From an uncultured Bacteroidota bacterium (lineage in GTDB: Bacteria; Bacteroidota; Bacteroidia; UKL13-3), in the NCBI GenBank assembly GCA_903888395.1, contig CAISTO010000257.1:1-33076 (forward strand): a DNA stretch of 33,076 bases, read 5' to 3'. The stretch's first letter is position 1, and the number at the start of each line of letters is the position of its first letter. Position numbers and translations under genes: made by a program. Shown here piece by piece: positions 25,871 to 33,076 of this stretch. Under the pieces are notes generated by a model. That model made no database searches. It was not told where the DNA came from and saw nothing but the letters and a program-made list of their open reading frames with translations.

Positions 25871-27652
25871 TTACTCAATTTTATTTACCTTCAATTTATT
25901 GCGGTAACTAGAAAAAATACTTGATTTTGATACAAAACCAACATATTTACCATTTTTAATTACTGGTAAATTCCATGCGCCTGTTTCATCAAAAAGTTTC
26001 ATCACATTTTCCATACTTTCATTTTCAATGATTATTGCAGGAGCATTCGTCATTAAGTCGCTAACAAATACATTGTCGTAAAGCTCAGTTTTGAACATAA
26101 TTTCTCTAATATTATCTAATAAAATAACGCCAAGAAGCTTGTATTCATTATCAATAACAGGGAAAATATTTCGCTTAGATTTAGCAATTAACTCCACCAT
26201 ATTTCCTAAACTATTGGTAGAATAAATGGTTTGAAAATTAGTTTCTATTAAGTTAGAAGTAGAGATGGTAGCCAATATATTTTGGTCTTTATCGTTGGTA
26301 AAAACATCGCCACTCATGGCCAACTTTTTTACATCCATTGAATAAGGTTCAAAATATTTTGAAATGGCAAAACTGATGGAAGAAACAATCATTAAAGGAA
26401 TCATTAAGTTATAACCACCGGTAATTTCAGCAATTAAAAATATAGCCGTTAATGGAGCATGATATATTCCACTTAAAATTCCTGCCATCCCTACTAAAGT
26501 AAAATTGCTAATGGGTAAATTTGTTAAATTGAGCAGATTTAAAACTTTTGAAAAAAAGTATCCTAAATAAGCTCCCACAAATAACGAAGGCGCGAAATTT
26601 CCCCCATTTCCTCCACTTCCCAAAGTAATGGCGGTAGCTATTGATTTTAAAAAAATCAACATACCAACTGCTGCCAAAACCAACCATTCATTGTTTTGAT
26701 AATTGTGAAAAATACTTCCATCTAAAATATTTTCTGGTTGCAACATTGAAAGCGATTTGATACTTTGATATCCTTCACCAAAAAGTGATGGAAAAATAAA
26801 AATAAGTGCTGCCAGTAATATTCCGCCAATAATTACATTTAAATAAACTTTACTTTTTCTTCTGCTAAAAAGTGCTTCTATTTTCGAAAAAGTGCGAGAG
26901 TGATAAACAGAAATTAAGCCCGCAAATATTCCAAGTATTATATAAAAAGGAACGTTATTATAGTCAAATGGCTGCTGAAGTTGAAATGATAAAAGTATAT
27001 CATCTTGTAAAATTATTTTAGAAATCAATGCGCCAGTTGCTGCCGCAATAATGAGTGGTGTAAAAGCAGAAATACTAATATCAACCAAAAGTACTTCTAA
27101 AGCAAATAAAACACCTGCAATTGGAGCGTTAAAAGTGGCTCCAATTCCTGCGGCTATTCCACATGCTAAAAGTAAAGTTCGCTCATTATAACTTAGTTTA
27201 TATGTTTTTGCATAGTTACTTCCAAAAGCCGCACCTGTAATTACAATTGGCGCTTCTAATCCTGCCGATCCTCCAAAGCCAACCGTTAAAGAACTTGTTA
27301 AAACCTGCGCAAACATTTGCTCTTTTGGCATAAAACTCGATTTTTTAGCTATTCCATAATGTATGTGTGAAAGTCCTTTTTCGATTTTTCCTTTCAGTAA
27401 TTTTTTCACAATATAAACCGTTAAAAAAATGCCAATAATGGGTAAAAAAAGAAATAAATATTTATAGTTTCCTAGCTCTTTGTAGGTAGCCGCTAAATAT
27501 ATAAAATGAACAGCTGTTTTTAAAACAATGGCAGCCAAACCAACCGTTAATCCAACCAACACACTCGATAAAAGTATGAATTGCTTAGCGGAAAGTCGAT
27601 TTTGAATCCATTTTATTACAGATTGTAATTTTTGAACAAGTGTAAATTTCAT
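25871..27652 (-). CDS. CLC-family chloride channel/transporter with CBS domains
   Basis: 593 residues: about 10-11 membrane segments (to about 430) and a C-terminal pair of CBS domains (about 460-585; FPVIDNEYKLLGVILLDN and NLPVIKNGKYVGFVSKSS). Anion-path motifs are visible: GLSHIHYG (Ser95 region), GLEAP with the gating Glu133, FNAPIAGVLFALEV, and GGNFAPSLFVGAYLG. The position of the inner proton-transfer glutamate of the E. coli exchanger (its Glu203) holds Val187, directly after Glu186, as in animal CLC channels (SIEV). That favours a channel-like or uncoupled protein over a strict Cl-/H+ exchanger, by inference. The CBS pair may sense nucleotides. Confidence 0.94.
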   Translation of the reverse strand: MKFTLVQKLQSVIKWIQNRLSAKQFILLSSVLVGLTVGLAAIVLKTAVHFIYLAATYKELGNYKYLFLFLPIIGIFLTVYIVKKLLKGKIEKGLSHIHYGIAKKSSFMPKEQMFAQVLTSSLTVGFGGSAGLEAPIVITGAAFGSNYAKTYKLSYNERTLLLACGIAAGIGATFNAPIAGVLFALEVLLVDISISAFTPLIIAAATGALISKIILQDDILLSFQLQQPFDYNNVPFYIILGIFAGLISVYHSRTFSKIEALFSRRKSKVYLNVIIGGILLAALIFIFPSLFGEGYQSIKSLSMLQPENILDGSIFHNYQNNEWLVLAAVGMLIFLKSIATAITLGSGGNGGNFAPSLFVGAYLGYFFSKVLNLLNLTNLPISNFTLVGMAGILSGIYHAPLTAIFLIAEITGGYNLMIPLMIVSSISFAISKYFEPYSMDVKKLAMSGDVFTNDKDQNILATISTSNLIETNFQTIYSTNSLGNMVELIAKSKRNIFPVIDNEYKLLGVILLDNIREIMFKTELYDNVFVSDLMTNAPAIIIENESMENVMKLFDETGAWNLPVIKNGKYVGFVSKSSIFSSYRNKLKVNKIE

Positions 27653-27670
27653 GTTTTTATTTTTGCTATC

Positions 27671-27703
27671 AGACCTGACAGGTTTTTAAAACCTGTCAGG
27701 TCT
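27671..27703. repeat. REP-like palindrome downstream of RAYT
   Basis: Arms AGACCTGACAGGTTTT / AAAACCTGTCAGGTCT around a single T. It lies between the RAYT stop and the CLC gene start and can form a strong hairpin in either strand. Confidence 0.92.
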
Positions 27704-27713
27704 TTCGTTACGT

Positions 27714-28415
27714 TTAATATTCAATAGTTAAATGGTTGAGGTTTTCTTCACTATGAATTGATCTATGAAACTTTTCATATTCATTCTTACTTCCAAACCA
27801 TTCCATTACTTGGTGTTTGGATAGTTTACTTGATTTATTGGACATATGTCCATGGTATGATGAGTGAGCATAATCTTTAAAATCATTTACAAATCCATGC
27901 TTTTGTGGATTGAAATGTATGTACCAAATTAGTTGGGTAAAATATGTTTCCGAATTAACCAGTTTTCTTTTAAAAGGTGTTTCAAAAAGGCCACCGGTTC
28001 TACTTTGAGATTTATTTATACTTTTGGTGTAAGAGTTAAACAAATCAGAAAATTTTTTACTAACTAATCTATCTGGTGAGTGTAAACCTTTATTTGCATA
28101 TAGACCTGACAGGTTTTTAAAACCTGTCAGGTCTTTGCTGTTTTTAAAACTTGTCAGGTCATCGCTACTTTTAAAATTTGTTAGGTCCTCGTTAATCTCA
28201 AAACCAGACATTTCTTTTACTCGTACCAATAAATGAAAATGATTTCCTAACAAACAATACGCAAATGTCTCCAAAACTTCATCCATATAAAAAGAGTATT
28301 TTTGTAAGAAATACAAATAATTCCTTTCCTCAAAAAACAAATTAGTTCCATTTATACCTCTATTGTATATATGATAATACTTTCCTAGTTCTAATGGGCT
28401 TTCATTTGTTTTCAT
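27714..28415 (-). CDS. REP-associated tyrosine transposase (Y1/HUH family)
   Basis: 233 residues. The N-terminus has YYHIYNRGINGTNLFF and the HUH motif NHFHLLVRV (His59, His61). The catalytic tyrosine is Tyr129 in FNSYTKSINK, and the fold closes with WYIHFNPQKHGFVNDFKDYAHSSY. RAYTs are single-copy relatives of IS200/IS605 TnpA that bind, nick and join single-stranded palindromic repeats. The linker between HUH and Tyr is expanded: residues about 76-104 are three 9-residue repeats (EDLTNFKSS, DDLTSFKNS, KDLTGFKNL), which are translated REP-like DNA. The start is the ATG at 28415, 16 nt after a palindrome copy. The frame is intact and all catalytic residues are kept, so it may be active. Confidence 0.93.
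   Translation of the reverse strand: MKTNESPLELGKYYHIYNRGINGTNLFFEERNYLYFLQKYSFYMDEVLETFAYCLLGNHFHLLVRVKEMSGFEINEDLTNFKSSDDLTSFKNSKDLTGFKNLSGLYANKGLHSPDRLVSKKFSDLFNSYTKSINKSQSRTGGLFETPFKRKLVNSETYFTQLIWYIHFNPQKHGFVNDFKDYAHSSYHGHMSNKSSKLSKHQVMEWFGSKNEYEKFHRSIHSEENLNHLTIEY
28102..28134. repeat. REP-like palindrome inside the RAYT coding sequence
   Basis: Identical over all 33 nt and in the same orientation as the copy at 27671-27703. On the minus strand it is read in frame as KDLTGFKNLSGL without breaking the protein. Confidence 0.93.
28115..28195. repeat. In-frame 27-nt tandem repeats of a REP half-site
   Basis: Three units (28115-28141, 28142-28168, 28169-28195) begin TTTTAAAA and contain CCTGTCAGGTC, CTTGTCAGGTC and TTTGTTAGGTC. 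They diverge stepwise from the intact palindrome toward the 5' end of the gene. The period of 27 keeps the frame. Confidence 0.88.
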
Positions 28416-28431
28416 GTTTTTTCTGTTTATC

Positions 28432-28464
28432 AGACCTGACAGGTTTTAAAAACCTGTCAGGTCT
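28432..28464. repeat. REP-like palindrome in the RAYT leader
   Basis: The exact reverse complement of the copy at 27671-27703, with loop A instead of T. It lies just upstream of the RAYT start codon, so it would fold in the leader RNA. Confidence 0.92.
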
Positions 28465-28521
28465 TTGTATTTTAAAACCTGTCAGGTCTTTGTATTTAAA
28501 ACCTGTCAGGTCTTTGTATCT
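28449..28521. repeat. 24-nt tandem repeats of a REP arm
   Basis: Three direct units of 25, 24 and 24 nt, each AAAACCTGTCAGGTCTTTGT plus a short A/T tail. The last one reaches the stop codon of the TonB-dependent receptor gene (28520-28522). Confidence 0.9.
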
Positions 28522-31027
28522 AAAACTTCATTTGTAACCTCACATTCAATCTGCGAGATGTTAAATAGTTTGGAACTGCCCAAGTTTGTGCTGTGGCGTC
28601 TTGTAGCCAGGTATAACTAATGGTATTGTCAACGCCTAACATATTAAATACTTCCACAGCAATATTTGCATATTTGATATTTTTTTTAAAGAAAGTATTT
28701 CTTTGTTTTGGCTTTAAATTGATGGCTATTAAATCTTTTGTAAAACCAATATCAACCCTGCGGTAACTAGGCATGGTATTGATATCGTTATACCTATTTT
28801 GGTCAGGAATTCCAAATGGAAAACCACTTCCATAAACTAACATTAAGTTTACTTTATAACTTGGATTGTTTGGAAAATAATCTTGAAATAATATGGCAAA
28901 TTGTAATGCTTGATTGGTTAAACGAGGAATGAATCTTTCAGTTTCTAAAACTCCCGCTTTAGTATATTGACCACTAATTATTTCTTGTGTGTTCATTAAA
29001 CTTAAACTTGCCCAACTTTCAGTTCCACGAACAAATTCTCCATTTACCCTTAAGTCTATACCAGTGGCGTACCCACGTGATATATTATCAGCAAAATAAC
29101 GAATGCGAACATTGTCAATTTCATAAGGAATGAGGTTACTTAAATCTTTATAATAAGCTTCTGCAGTAAATTTAAATGGTCGGTTCCAAGCTTTAAAATT
29201 CATTTCAGCACCTAATACATAATGAATAGATTTTTGCGATTTAATATTGGAATTTAAAGTGCCATCAAAGCCACGTAATTCTCTATAAAAAGGTGTTTGA
29301 TAATACCAACCATAAGATGCTTTTATAATCCAATTTTTGCGCATTTTACTGCTCCAATTTGAATCTGTTTTATTGGTTTCAAATATTTGTTTATTGTGTT
29401 TTTTGTTGGGTTCAAATGAAAACTGAAACCTAGGACTGATAACATTTTCGTTGGTAAAACTCCACCAATTGCTGCGTATTCCGTAAGTTAAAACCATGTT
29501 GTTTTGGCTGTTTAAAACCCGAGTATTTTGAACATAAGCATTCAGTCTAAATGTATTTAATGAAATACTGGTTCTTAAATAATCCAGTAAGGTTAAATTA
29601 CCATTTGAATCCAAAGTAGGTTGCGCAAAACCCGCGCTATCTCTATAATTCCATTCCTTTAATTTGTCGTTTATATTTTCAGTTTGAACAAATGTACCCC
29701 ATTGAATATTGTTTTTCCCTTTGTTATAACTTCCTCTATGACCAATGTTTATAACAGTTGCTTCTATTCCATTTCTGGCATTATTGATAAAATAACCAAC
29801 TCCTTTTAACGATTTTGCCCTTCCAAAATTTGCACTTCCTTGATCTGTTTCTAATTCGCTTAAACGGTATGCACCTTCTATGGTAAAAAGTTCGTTTTCA
29901 TTGCTGTAAAACATGGAGCTTATCAACTTCAATTGTAACCTTCGGGTTGGATTGTATACCAAACTTGCGGCTGAAGTTGTGGTTCTATATTCCATTAAAT
30001 CAGCGCCATCAAAATATACATTTAATTGCAAAGCTTGTTTCACAGTTCCAAAAGTAGTTTGCCTATCGGTTGGCACTAAAAAATACCTATTTTGAGCATA
30101 ACTGCTCAGTATACTAAAACTTAAATCAGAACGAAGATGATAAGTTAATAAAGCTTGAACATCGGTAAATGATGGCTGATAATCGCCTTTGGTATCTAGG
30201 GTTGAAACAACATATTTATTACTCCAATATCGTGCGCCAATTAAATAGGTAAATCGTAAATTTTTACTAGCACCTTCGGTTGATGCTTGAACACCTAACA
30301 AACCAACATTTAGGGAAGATGCCGTCTTTTTAGGATCTTTATATTTAATGTCTAAAACAGAACTCATTTTATCGCCATATTTGGCTTCAAATCCTCCTGC
30401 ACTAAATTTAATACTTTTTACTAAATCAGAATGAATAAAACTTAATCCTTCTTGCTGCCCACTTCTGGGTAAAAAGGGCCTGTAAATTTCAATATCATTT
30501 ACGTAAACCAAATTTTCGTCAAAGTTTCCACCACGCACATTATACTGAGCGCTCAATTCATTATTGGATGAAACACCTGGTAACGTTTTTAAAATTTGTT
30601 CTACCCCAGGAATTGGAGTTGGATTTATACTTAATTGTTTTGCATCAATGGTAAATGAACTGATTTGTTCCCTGTATCTTTCTTCTTTTATTTCAACTGC
30701 ACTTAAAACTAAACCAATATTTAGGTTTACATTTAACTCATATTTTTCCTTTGGTTTCAATGCCGGAATGTCAAAATTTTCACCTTTACTTCCAAAATAG
30801 TTAAAGCGTAATTTTATTGCATTGTTTGCATTTACAGTTATTTTATAATAACCATTTTCATTCGTTAAGCCAACAATATTTTCATTGATAACCGATACTG
30901 TAACGCCATCCATTAATTGGCCCAAACTATCGCGAACCAAACCACTAATACTTGCTTTTTCGTTTTGGGCTATTGCAAAATTATTTGCACCAATTAAAAG
31001 CAATAAAAAACAAAAGAATCTTTGCAT
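28520..31027 (-). CDS. TonB-dependent receptor with carboxypeptidase-regulatory N-domain
   Basis: About 835 residues from the ATG at 31027 (MQRFFCFLLLLIGANNFAIAQ signal); a TTG one codon upstream is less likely. The CarboxypepD_reg-like domain (about 27-115) contains ISGLVRDSLGQLMDGVTVSV and GLTNENGYYKITV. The plug follows (GVEQILKTLPGVSSNNELSAQYNVRGGNFDENLVYVNDIEIY, FSAGGFEAKYGDKMSSVLDIKY). The barrel ends in LNVRLQMKF. It is not of the SusC type and has no SusD partner; the substrate could be a metal chelate, a cofactor or a peptide, which the sequence does not decide. The gene stands alone; its stop codon falls at the edge of a REP-derived tandem repeat. Confidence 0.93.
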   Translation of the reverse strand: MQRFFCFLLLLIGANNFAIAQNEKASISGLVRDSLGQLMDGVTVSVINENIVGLTNENGYYKITVNANNAIKLRFNYFGSKGENFDIPALKPKEKYELNVNLNIGLVLSAVEIKEERYREQISSFTIDAKQLSINPTPIPGVEQILKTLPGVSSNNELSAQYNVRGGNFDENLVYVNDIEIYRPFLPRSGQQEGLSFIHSDLVKSIKFSAGGFEAKYGDKMSSVLDIKYKDPKKTASSLNVGLLGVQASTEGASKNLRFTYLIGARYWSNKYVVSTLDTKGDYQPSFTDVQALLTYHLRSDLSFSILSSYAQNRYFLVPTDRQTTFGTVKQALQLNVYFDGADLMEYRTTTSAASLVYNPTRRLQLKLISSMFYSNENELFTIEGAYRLSELETDQGSANFGRAKSLKGVGYFINNARNGIEATVINIGHRGSYNKGKNNIQWGTFVQTENINDKLKEWNYRDSAGFAQPTLDSNGNLTLLDYLRTSISLNTFRLNAYVQNTRVLNSQNNMVLTYGIRSNWWSFTNENVISPRFQFSFEPNKKHNKQIFETNKTDSNWSSKMRKNWIIKASYGWYYQTPFYRELRGFDGTLNSNIKSQKSIHYVLGAEMNFKAWNRPFKFTAEAYYKDLSNLIPYEIDNVRIRYFADNISRGYATGIDLRVNGEFVRGTESWASLSLMNTQEIISGQYTKAGVLETERFIPRLTNQALQFAILFQDYFPNNPSYKVNLMLVYGSGFPFGIPDQNRYNDINTMPSYRRVDIGFTKDLIAINLKPKQRNTFFKKNIKYANIAVEVFNMLGVDNTISYTWLQDATAQTWAVPNYLTSRRLNVRLQMKF

Positions 31028-31185
31028 CAAATAATTTAAAAAGTTGAGTATAGTTTTTTCTATTGCTTTGGGTTTTTGGAGAACAAAGGCAATAATAACT
31101 TTTTTAGTATAATTTTTTTTGTAAAGTTTAGTTTACCAAAACAATTTCAAAAACAACGTTCAATATAATGGTAAAGTATATTCAT

Positions 31186-31219
31186 AAAAAAAGCCGAAGT
31201 TTTTAACTTCGACTTTTAA
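31186..31219 (-). terminator. Terminator after the small type IX-secreted gene
   Basis: AAAAGcCGAAGTT and AACTTCGaCTTTT pair with one mismatch around three T. On the minus strand a run of seven T follows, placing it as the terminator of the gene ending at 31240. Confidence 0.8.
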
Positions 31220-31239
31220 ATATTTTAAAATGCAAAATG

Positions 31240-31944
31240 CTATTGTTTGATGATTTTTTGAACTACTAAACCTTTGTCACTTAAAGCATTGATCATATAC
31301 ATGCCAGCTGGCAACGATTCAATATTTATTTCATTGCTAGGTGTATTTTGGGTTAATACTACTTTGCCCATTAAATCCAATACTTGAATATTACTGATAT
31401 TTACACCTGAAATAAAAATATTGCCGCTACTAGGATTTGGGTAAATGGTAAAATTACTTTTATCAACTCTAGGAACGCCAATTTGACTTCCATTATAATC
31501 TATAATTATTGTTATAAATTGGTGTCCAAATGCTAAGTTGCTAGCTGTAAAACCTTCGTAAACAGTAAGATTTAATCTAAATGCTCTCTGCCCCCAAAAA
31601 ACGTTGTCAGCTACAGGATTTATTTTAATTAATTTTTCGTTTCTAAATCCTATTTGACCAGGAGCAAATTCAACTTTTTGTTGGGCAGGAGTAATGCTAA
31701 AATGAACTCCGTTTACTGCATTTAATGAGAGGTCAGAACTTTTGTCTTCAACTGAAAGTATAGCTGAATATGCTTGCAAAGTGCTATCTTGTTTGGAATT
31801 ATATAAAGCAATTATTACAGATGAATTAGCATCTTTATTAGAAAAACTTTGGTAGTTTTCCTTGTAATCAAAACCATAAGATATTTGTGCTTTAGCACCA
31901 ACAAATAGCAATGTGCAAATTAATGATAAGTATATTTTTTTCAT
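31240..31944 (-). CDS. Small secreted protein with type IX sorting domain
   Basis: 234 residues. Signal peptide MKKIYLSLICTLLFVGAKAQ. The mature domain (about 21-155) resembles a Calx-beta repeat: a VNGVHFSI step, VEFAPGQIGFRNEKLIKI, then FRLNLTVYEG. The type IX sorting tail (about 165-234) has FTIYPNPSSGNIFISGV, IQVLDLMGKVVL and LPAGMYMINA, ending KIIKQ. It is probably carried across the outer membrane by the type IX system. Function unknown; it may be a surface or adhesion component. A terminator follows and a candidate promoter precedes it. Confidence 0.88.
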   Translation of the reverse strand: MKKIYLSLICTLLFVGAKAQISYGFDYKENYQSFSNKDANSSVIIALYNSKQDSTLQAYSAILSVEDKSSDLSLNAVNGVHFSITPAQQKVEFAPGQIGFRNEKLIKINPVADNVFWGQRAFRLNLTVYEGFTASNLAFGHQFITIIIDYNGSQIGVPRVDKSNFTIYPNPSSGNIFISGVNISNIQVLDLMGKVVLTQNTPSNEINIESLPAGMYMINALSDKGLVVQKIIKQ

Positions 31945-31985
31945 AATAGTAGTATTCGTTTCGGATTACAATAATAACGATTTGA

Positions 31986-32008
31986 TTGATTTAAGCAAAT
32001 CAAAAATA
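31986..32008 (-). promoter_or_regulatory. Candidate -7 element with overlapping dyad
   Basis: The minus strand reads TATTTTTG at 32001-32008, an exact TAnnTTTG match, about 56 nt before the start of the small secreted-protein gene. A 7-bp dyad, TTGATTT-GCTT-AAATCAA, overlaps it at 31986-32003. No TTG was seen at the -33 position. Confidence 0.35.
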
Positions 32009-32036
32009 GTTGCTTTTACTTTAAAAATAAAATATT

Positions 32037-33076
32037 TTAACGAATTCTTATTTTTTCGCCCACTTTTATTAGGTTCAAATTCCCATTATTTAACTGCCTT
32101 AAATTAGTTACAGGCACATTGAATTTTCTGCTGATTGCAAATAGTGTTTCTCCTTTTCCTACTTGATAATAATAGGGATCATTGGTATCAAGTTGCGGTT
32201 TATTTTCAGCTATCATTGAGTTTTTAACAGGTACAATTATCAATCTTTGGTCTATTTTAATGTCATTATTTTCAATGGTATTGATAGCTTTTAAATCGGA
32301 TACAGATATATTATACATTTTAGAAATTGCAAAAAGCGTTTCTCCATGTCTAACGATGTGATAACCTGGAACTGGTTGTGGTTCCTTGGTATCGGCACTT
32401 GGTAAATTAGGATTTACAATTAATTTTTGGCCAATTTCAATATTATTATTTTTCAAGGCATTTAAAAATTGCAAAGCTTCTACTTTTACGTTGTATTTTT
32501 TTGCTATTCCATATAAAGTTTCACCTGCTTGTACGGTATGAAAAAATGATAATTCAGATTTTTTTTCTTCCAAAGTGTCAAAATAACTCAATGTATTTTC
32601 ATTTATAGGATACATTGTTTCTATATTTTTCATTGGGTCTTCGTAAACTGTTTCATTTAAAACAATGGTATCAATTTTAATTACATTAGGTGAAATTTCA
32701 GTTTTTATTATTTCAACTGAATCTTTTTGAATGGTATTATCAGCTATAATAATTGCTTGTTTTCTATTATTGTTTAAATAAATTAATTGTCCAACGGCTG
32801 GTTGTTGGCTTAAAATTAAATTGTTTCTTGAAAGAATTCTTTCTATTTTTATACCAAAACGCTGAGAAATACTGTGAATATTATCTCCTTTTGCAAAAGT
32901 ATAAGTTTCAATTTCAGCTTTATTTTTTTTATGTTTTAGGTAAATGGTATCACCGGCTTTACATTCATCGTCTTTTTGTAAATCGTTGAATTTATAAATA
33001 TTGAAAACTTTAATATCATAATTTAAAGCTATTTGAGCGTAGCTTTCATTGGCTTTTGCAGTAATAGCCGGCACAC
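32037..33076 (-). CDS. LysM-repeat protein, C-terminal part (cut by window edge)
   Basis: At least 345 residues; the frame is open to the window edge and the true start lies outside. The visible part is a chain of LysM domains, which bind peptidoglycan or chitin-like glycans. A divergent first one (ANESYAQIALNYDIKVFNIYKF) and a second (FAKGDNIHSISQRFGIKIERIL) are separated by an acidic linker from three canonical repeats: VQAGETLYGIAKKYNVKVEAL, VRHGETLFAISKMYNISVSDL and VGKGETLFAISRKFNVPVTNL. Bacteroidota proteins of this form usually carry an N-terminal glucosaminidase domain that cuts peptidoglycan. That domain would be beyond the edge and is inferred. The role is likely cell-wall remodelling. 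Confidence 0.85.
   Translation of the reverse strand, partial: VPAITAKANESYAQIALNYDIKVFNIYKFNDLQKDDECKAGDTIYLKHKKNKAEIETYTFAKGDNIHSISQRFGIKIERILSRNNLILSQQPAVGQLIYLNNNRKQAIIIADNTIQKDSVEIIKTEISPNVIKIDTIVLNETVYEDPMKNIETMYPINENTLSYFDTLEEKKSELSFFHTVQAGETLYGIAKKYNVKVEALQFLNALKNNNIEIGQKLIVNPNLPSADTKEPQPVPGYHIVRHGETLFAISKMYNISVSDLKAINTIENNDIKIDQRLIIVPVKNSMIAENKPQLDTNDPYYYQVGKGETLFAISRKFNVPVTNLRQLNNGNLNLIKVGEKIRIR

Larger units (their letters stand above)
27671..28521. mobile_element. RAYT gene with its palindromic REP-like elements
   Basis: The transposase-like gene is bracketed by copies of one 33-nt palindrome: 27671-27703 starts 10 nt after its stop, and 28432-28464 ends 16 nt before its start in the opposite orientation. 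A third perfect copy lies inside the gene at 28102-28134. Degenerate tandem half-copies extend inside the gene and out to 28521. No tnpB, no target-site duplication and no IS terminal repeats were recognised. The unit resembles REP/RAYT systems rather than a classical insertion sequence. Confidence 0.75.

Noticed and set aside
27714..28415. Classical IS200/IS605 insertion sequence
   Set aside because: The protein has the RAYT form, there is no tnpB, and the flanking DNA is REP-like palindromes and not IS ends.
28449..28521. Short direct repeats that could suggest a CRISPR array
   Set aside because: The units are directly adjacent with only a few A/T bases between them, there are no unique spacers, and no cas genes are nearby. 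They are copies of a REP arm.

Overview
The window looks like a piece of chromosome from a low-GC member of the Bacteroidota. The signs are type IX secretion sorting domains (YPNP...GIYLVKI and YPNP...GMYMINA, each ending in a basic tail), a SusC/SusD pair, an S46 dipeptidyl peptidase, TonB-dependent receptors with carboxypeptidase-regulatory N-domains, A/T-rich leaders without clear Shine-Dalgarno sites, and TAnnTTTG-type -7 promoter elements. Genus cannot be told from the sequence alone.

Layout. 1-3590: tRNA-Val on the minus strand, then an AsmA-like envelope protein whose end overlaps a small outer-membrane barrel. 3607-5292: an isolated urocanate hydratase (hutU). 5458-6882: a DUF4403 lipoprotein. 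6953-12358: a 1801-residue secreted protein built from three copies of a roughly 410-residue module plus a type IX sorting tail. 12675-14792: an S46 peptidase with the Arg typical of acidic-residue-specific DPP11. 14829-15083: a stack of unrelated palindromes between convergent genes. 15082-17431: a divergent LPP20-like lipoprotein and YebC. 17505-22114: a susC-susD operon with no glycan enzymes beside it. 22559-24309: a three-gene operon with 8-nt overlaps. 24314-27652: a fused SpmA-SpmB membrane protein and a CLC channel with CBS domains. 27671-28521: a REP-associated tyrosine transposase (RAYT) surrounded and interrupted by copies of one palindrome. 28520-33076: a TonB-dependent receptor, a small type IX-secreted protein, and the C-terminal part of a LysM-repeat protein cut by the window edge.

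Two regions deserve attention. First, the operon at 22559-24309 encodes a chorismate-mutase-fold protein, a U32-family (TrhP/RlhA type) protein with the four-cysteine motif, and a single-cluster [4Fe-4S] ferredoxin. In E. coli these RNA hydroxylases depend on prephenate and on Fe-S biogenesis, and prephenate is the product of chorismate mutase. The operon therefore reads as a self-contained RNA-hydroxylation cassette with its own prephenate supplier or binder and its own electron donor. The mutase-like protein keeps only part of the known active site. Second, the RAYT at 27714-28415 carries a perfect copy of its flanking 33-nt palindrome inside its own reading frame, followed by decayed 27-nt in-frame copies. 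A further copy lies in its leader and another just after its stop.

Most genes are bounded by bidirectional hairpin terminators. The exception is the 4-nt gap between the convergent ferredoxin and SpmAB genes.
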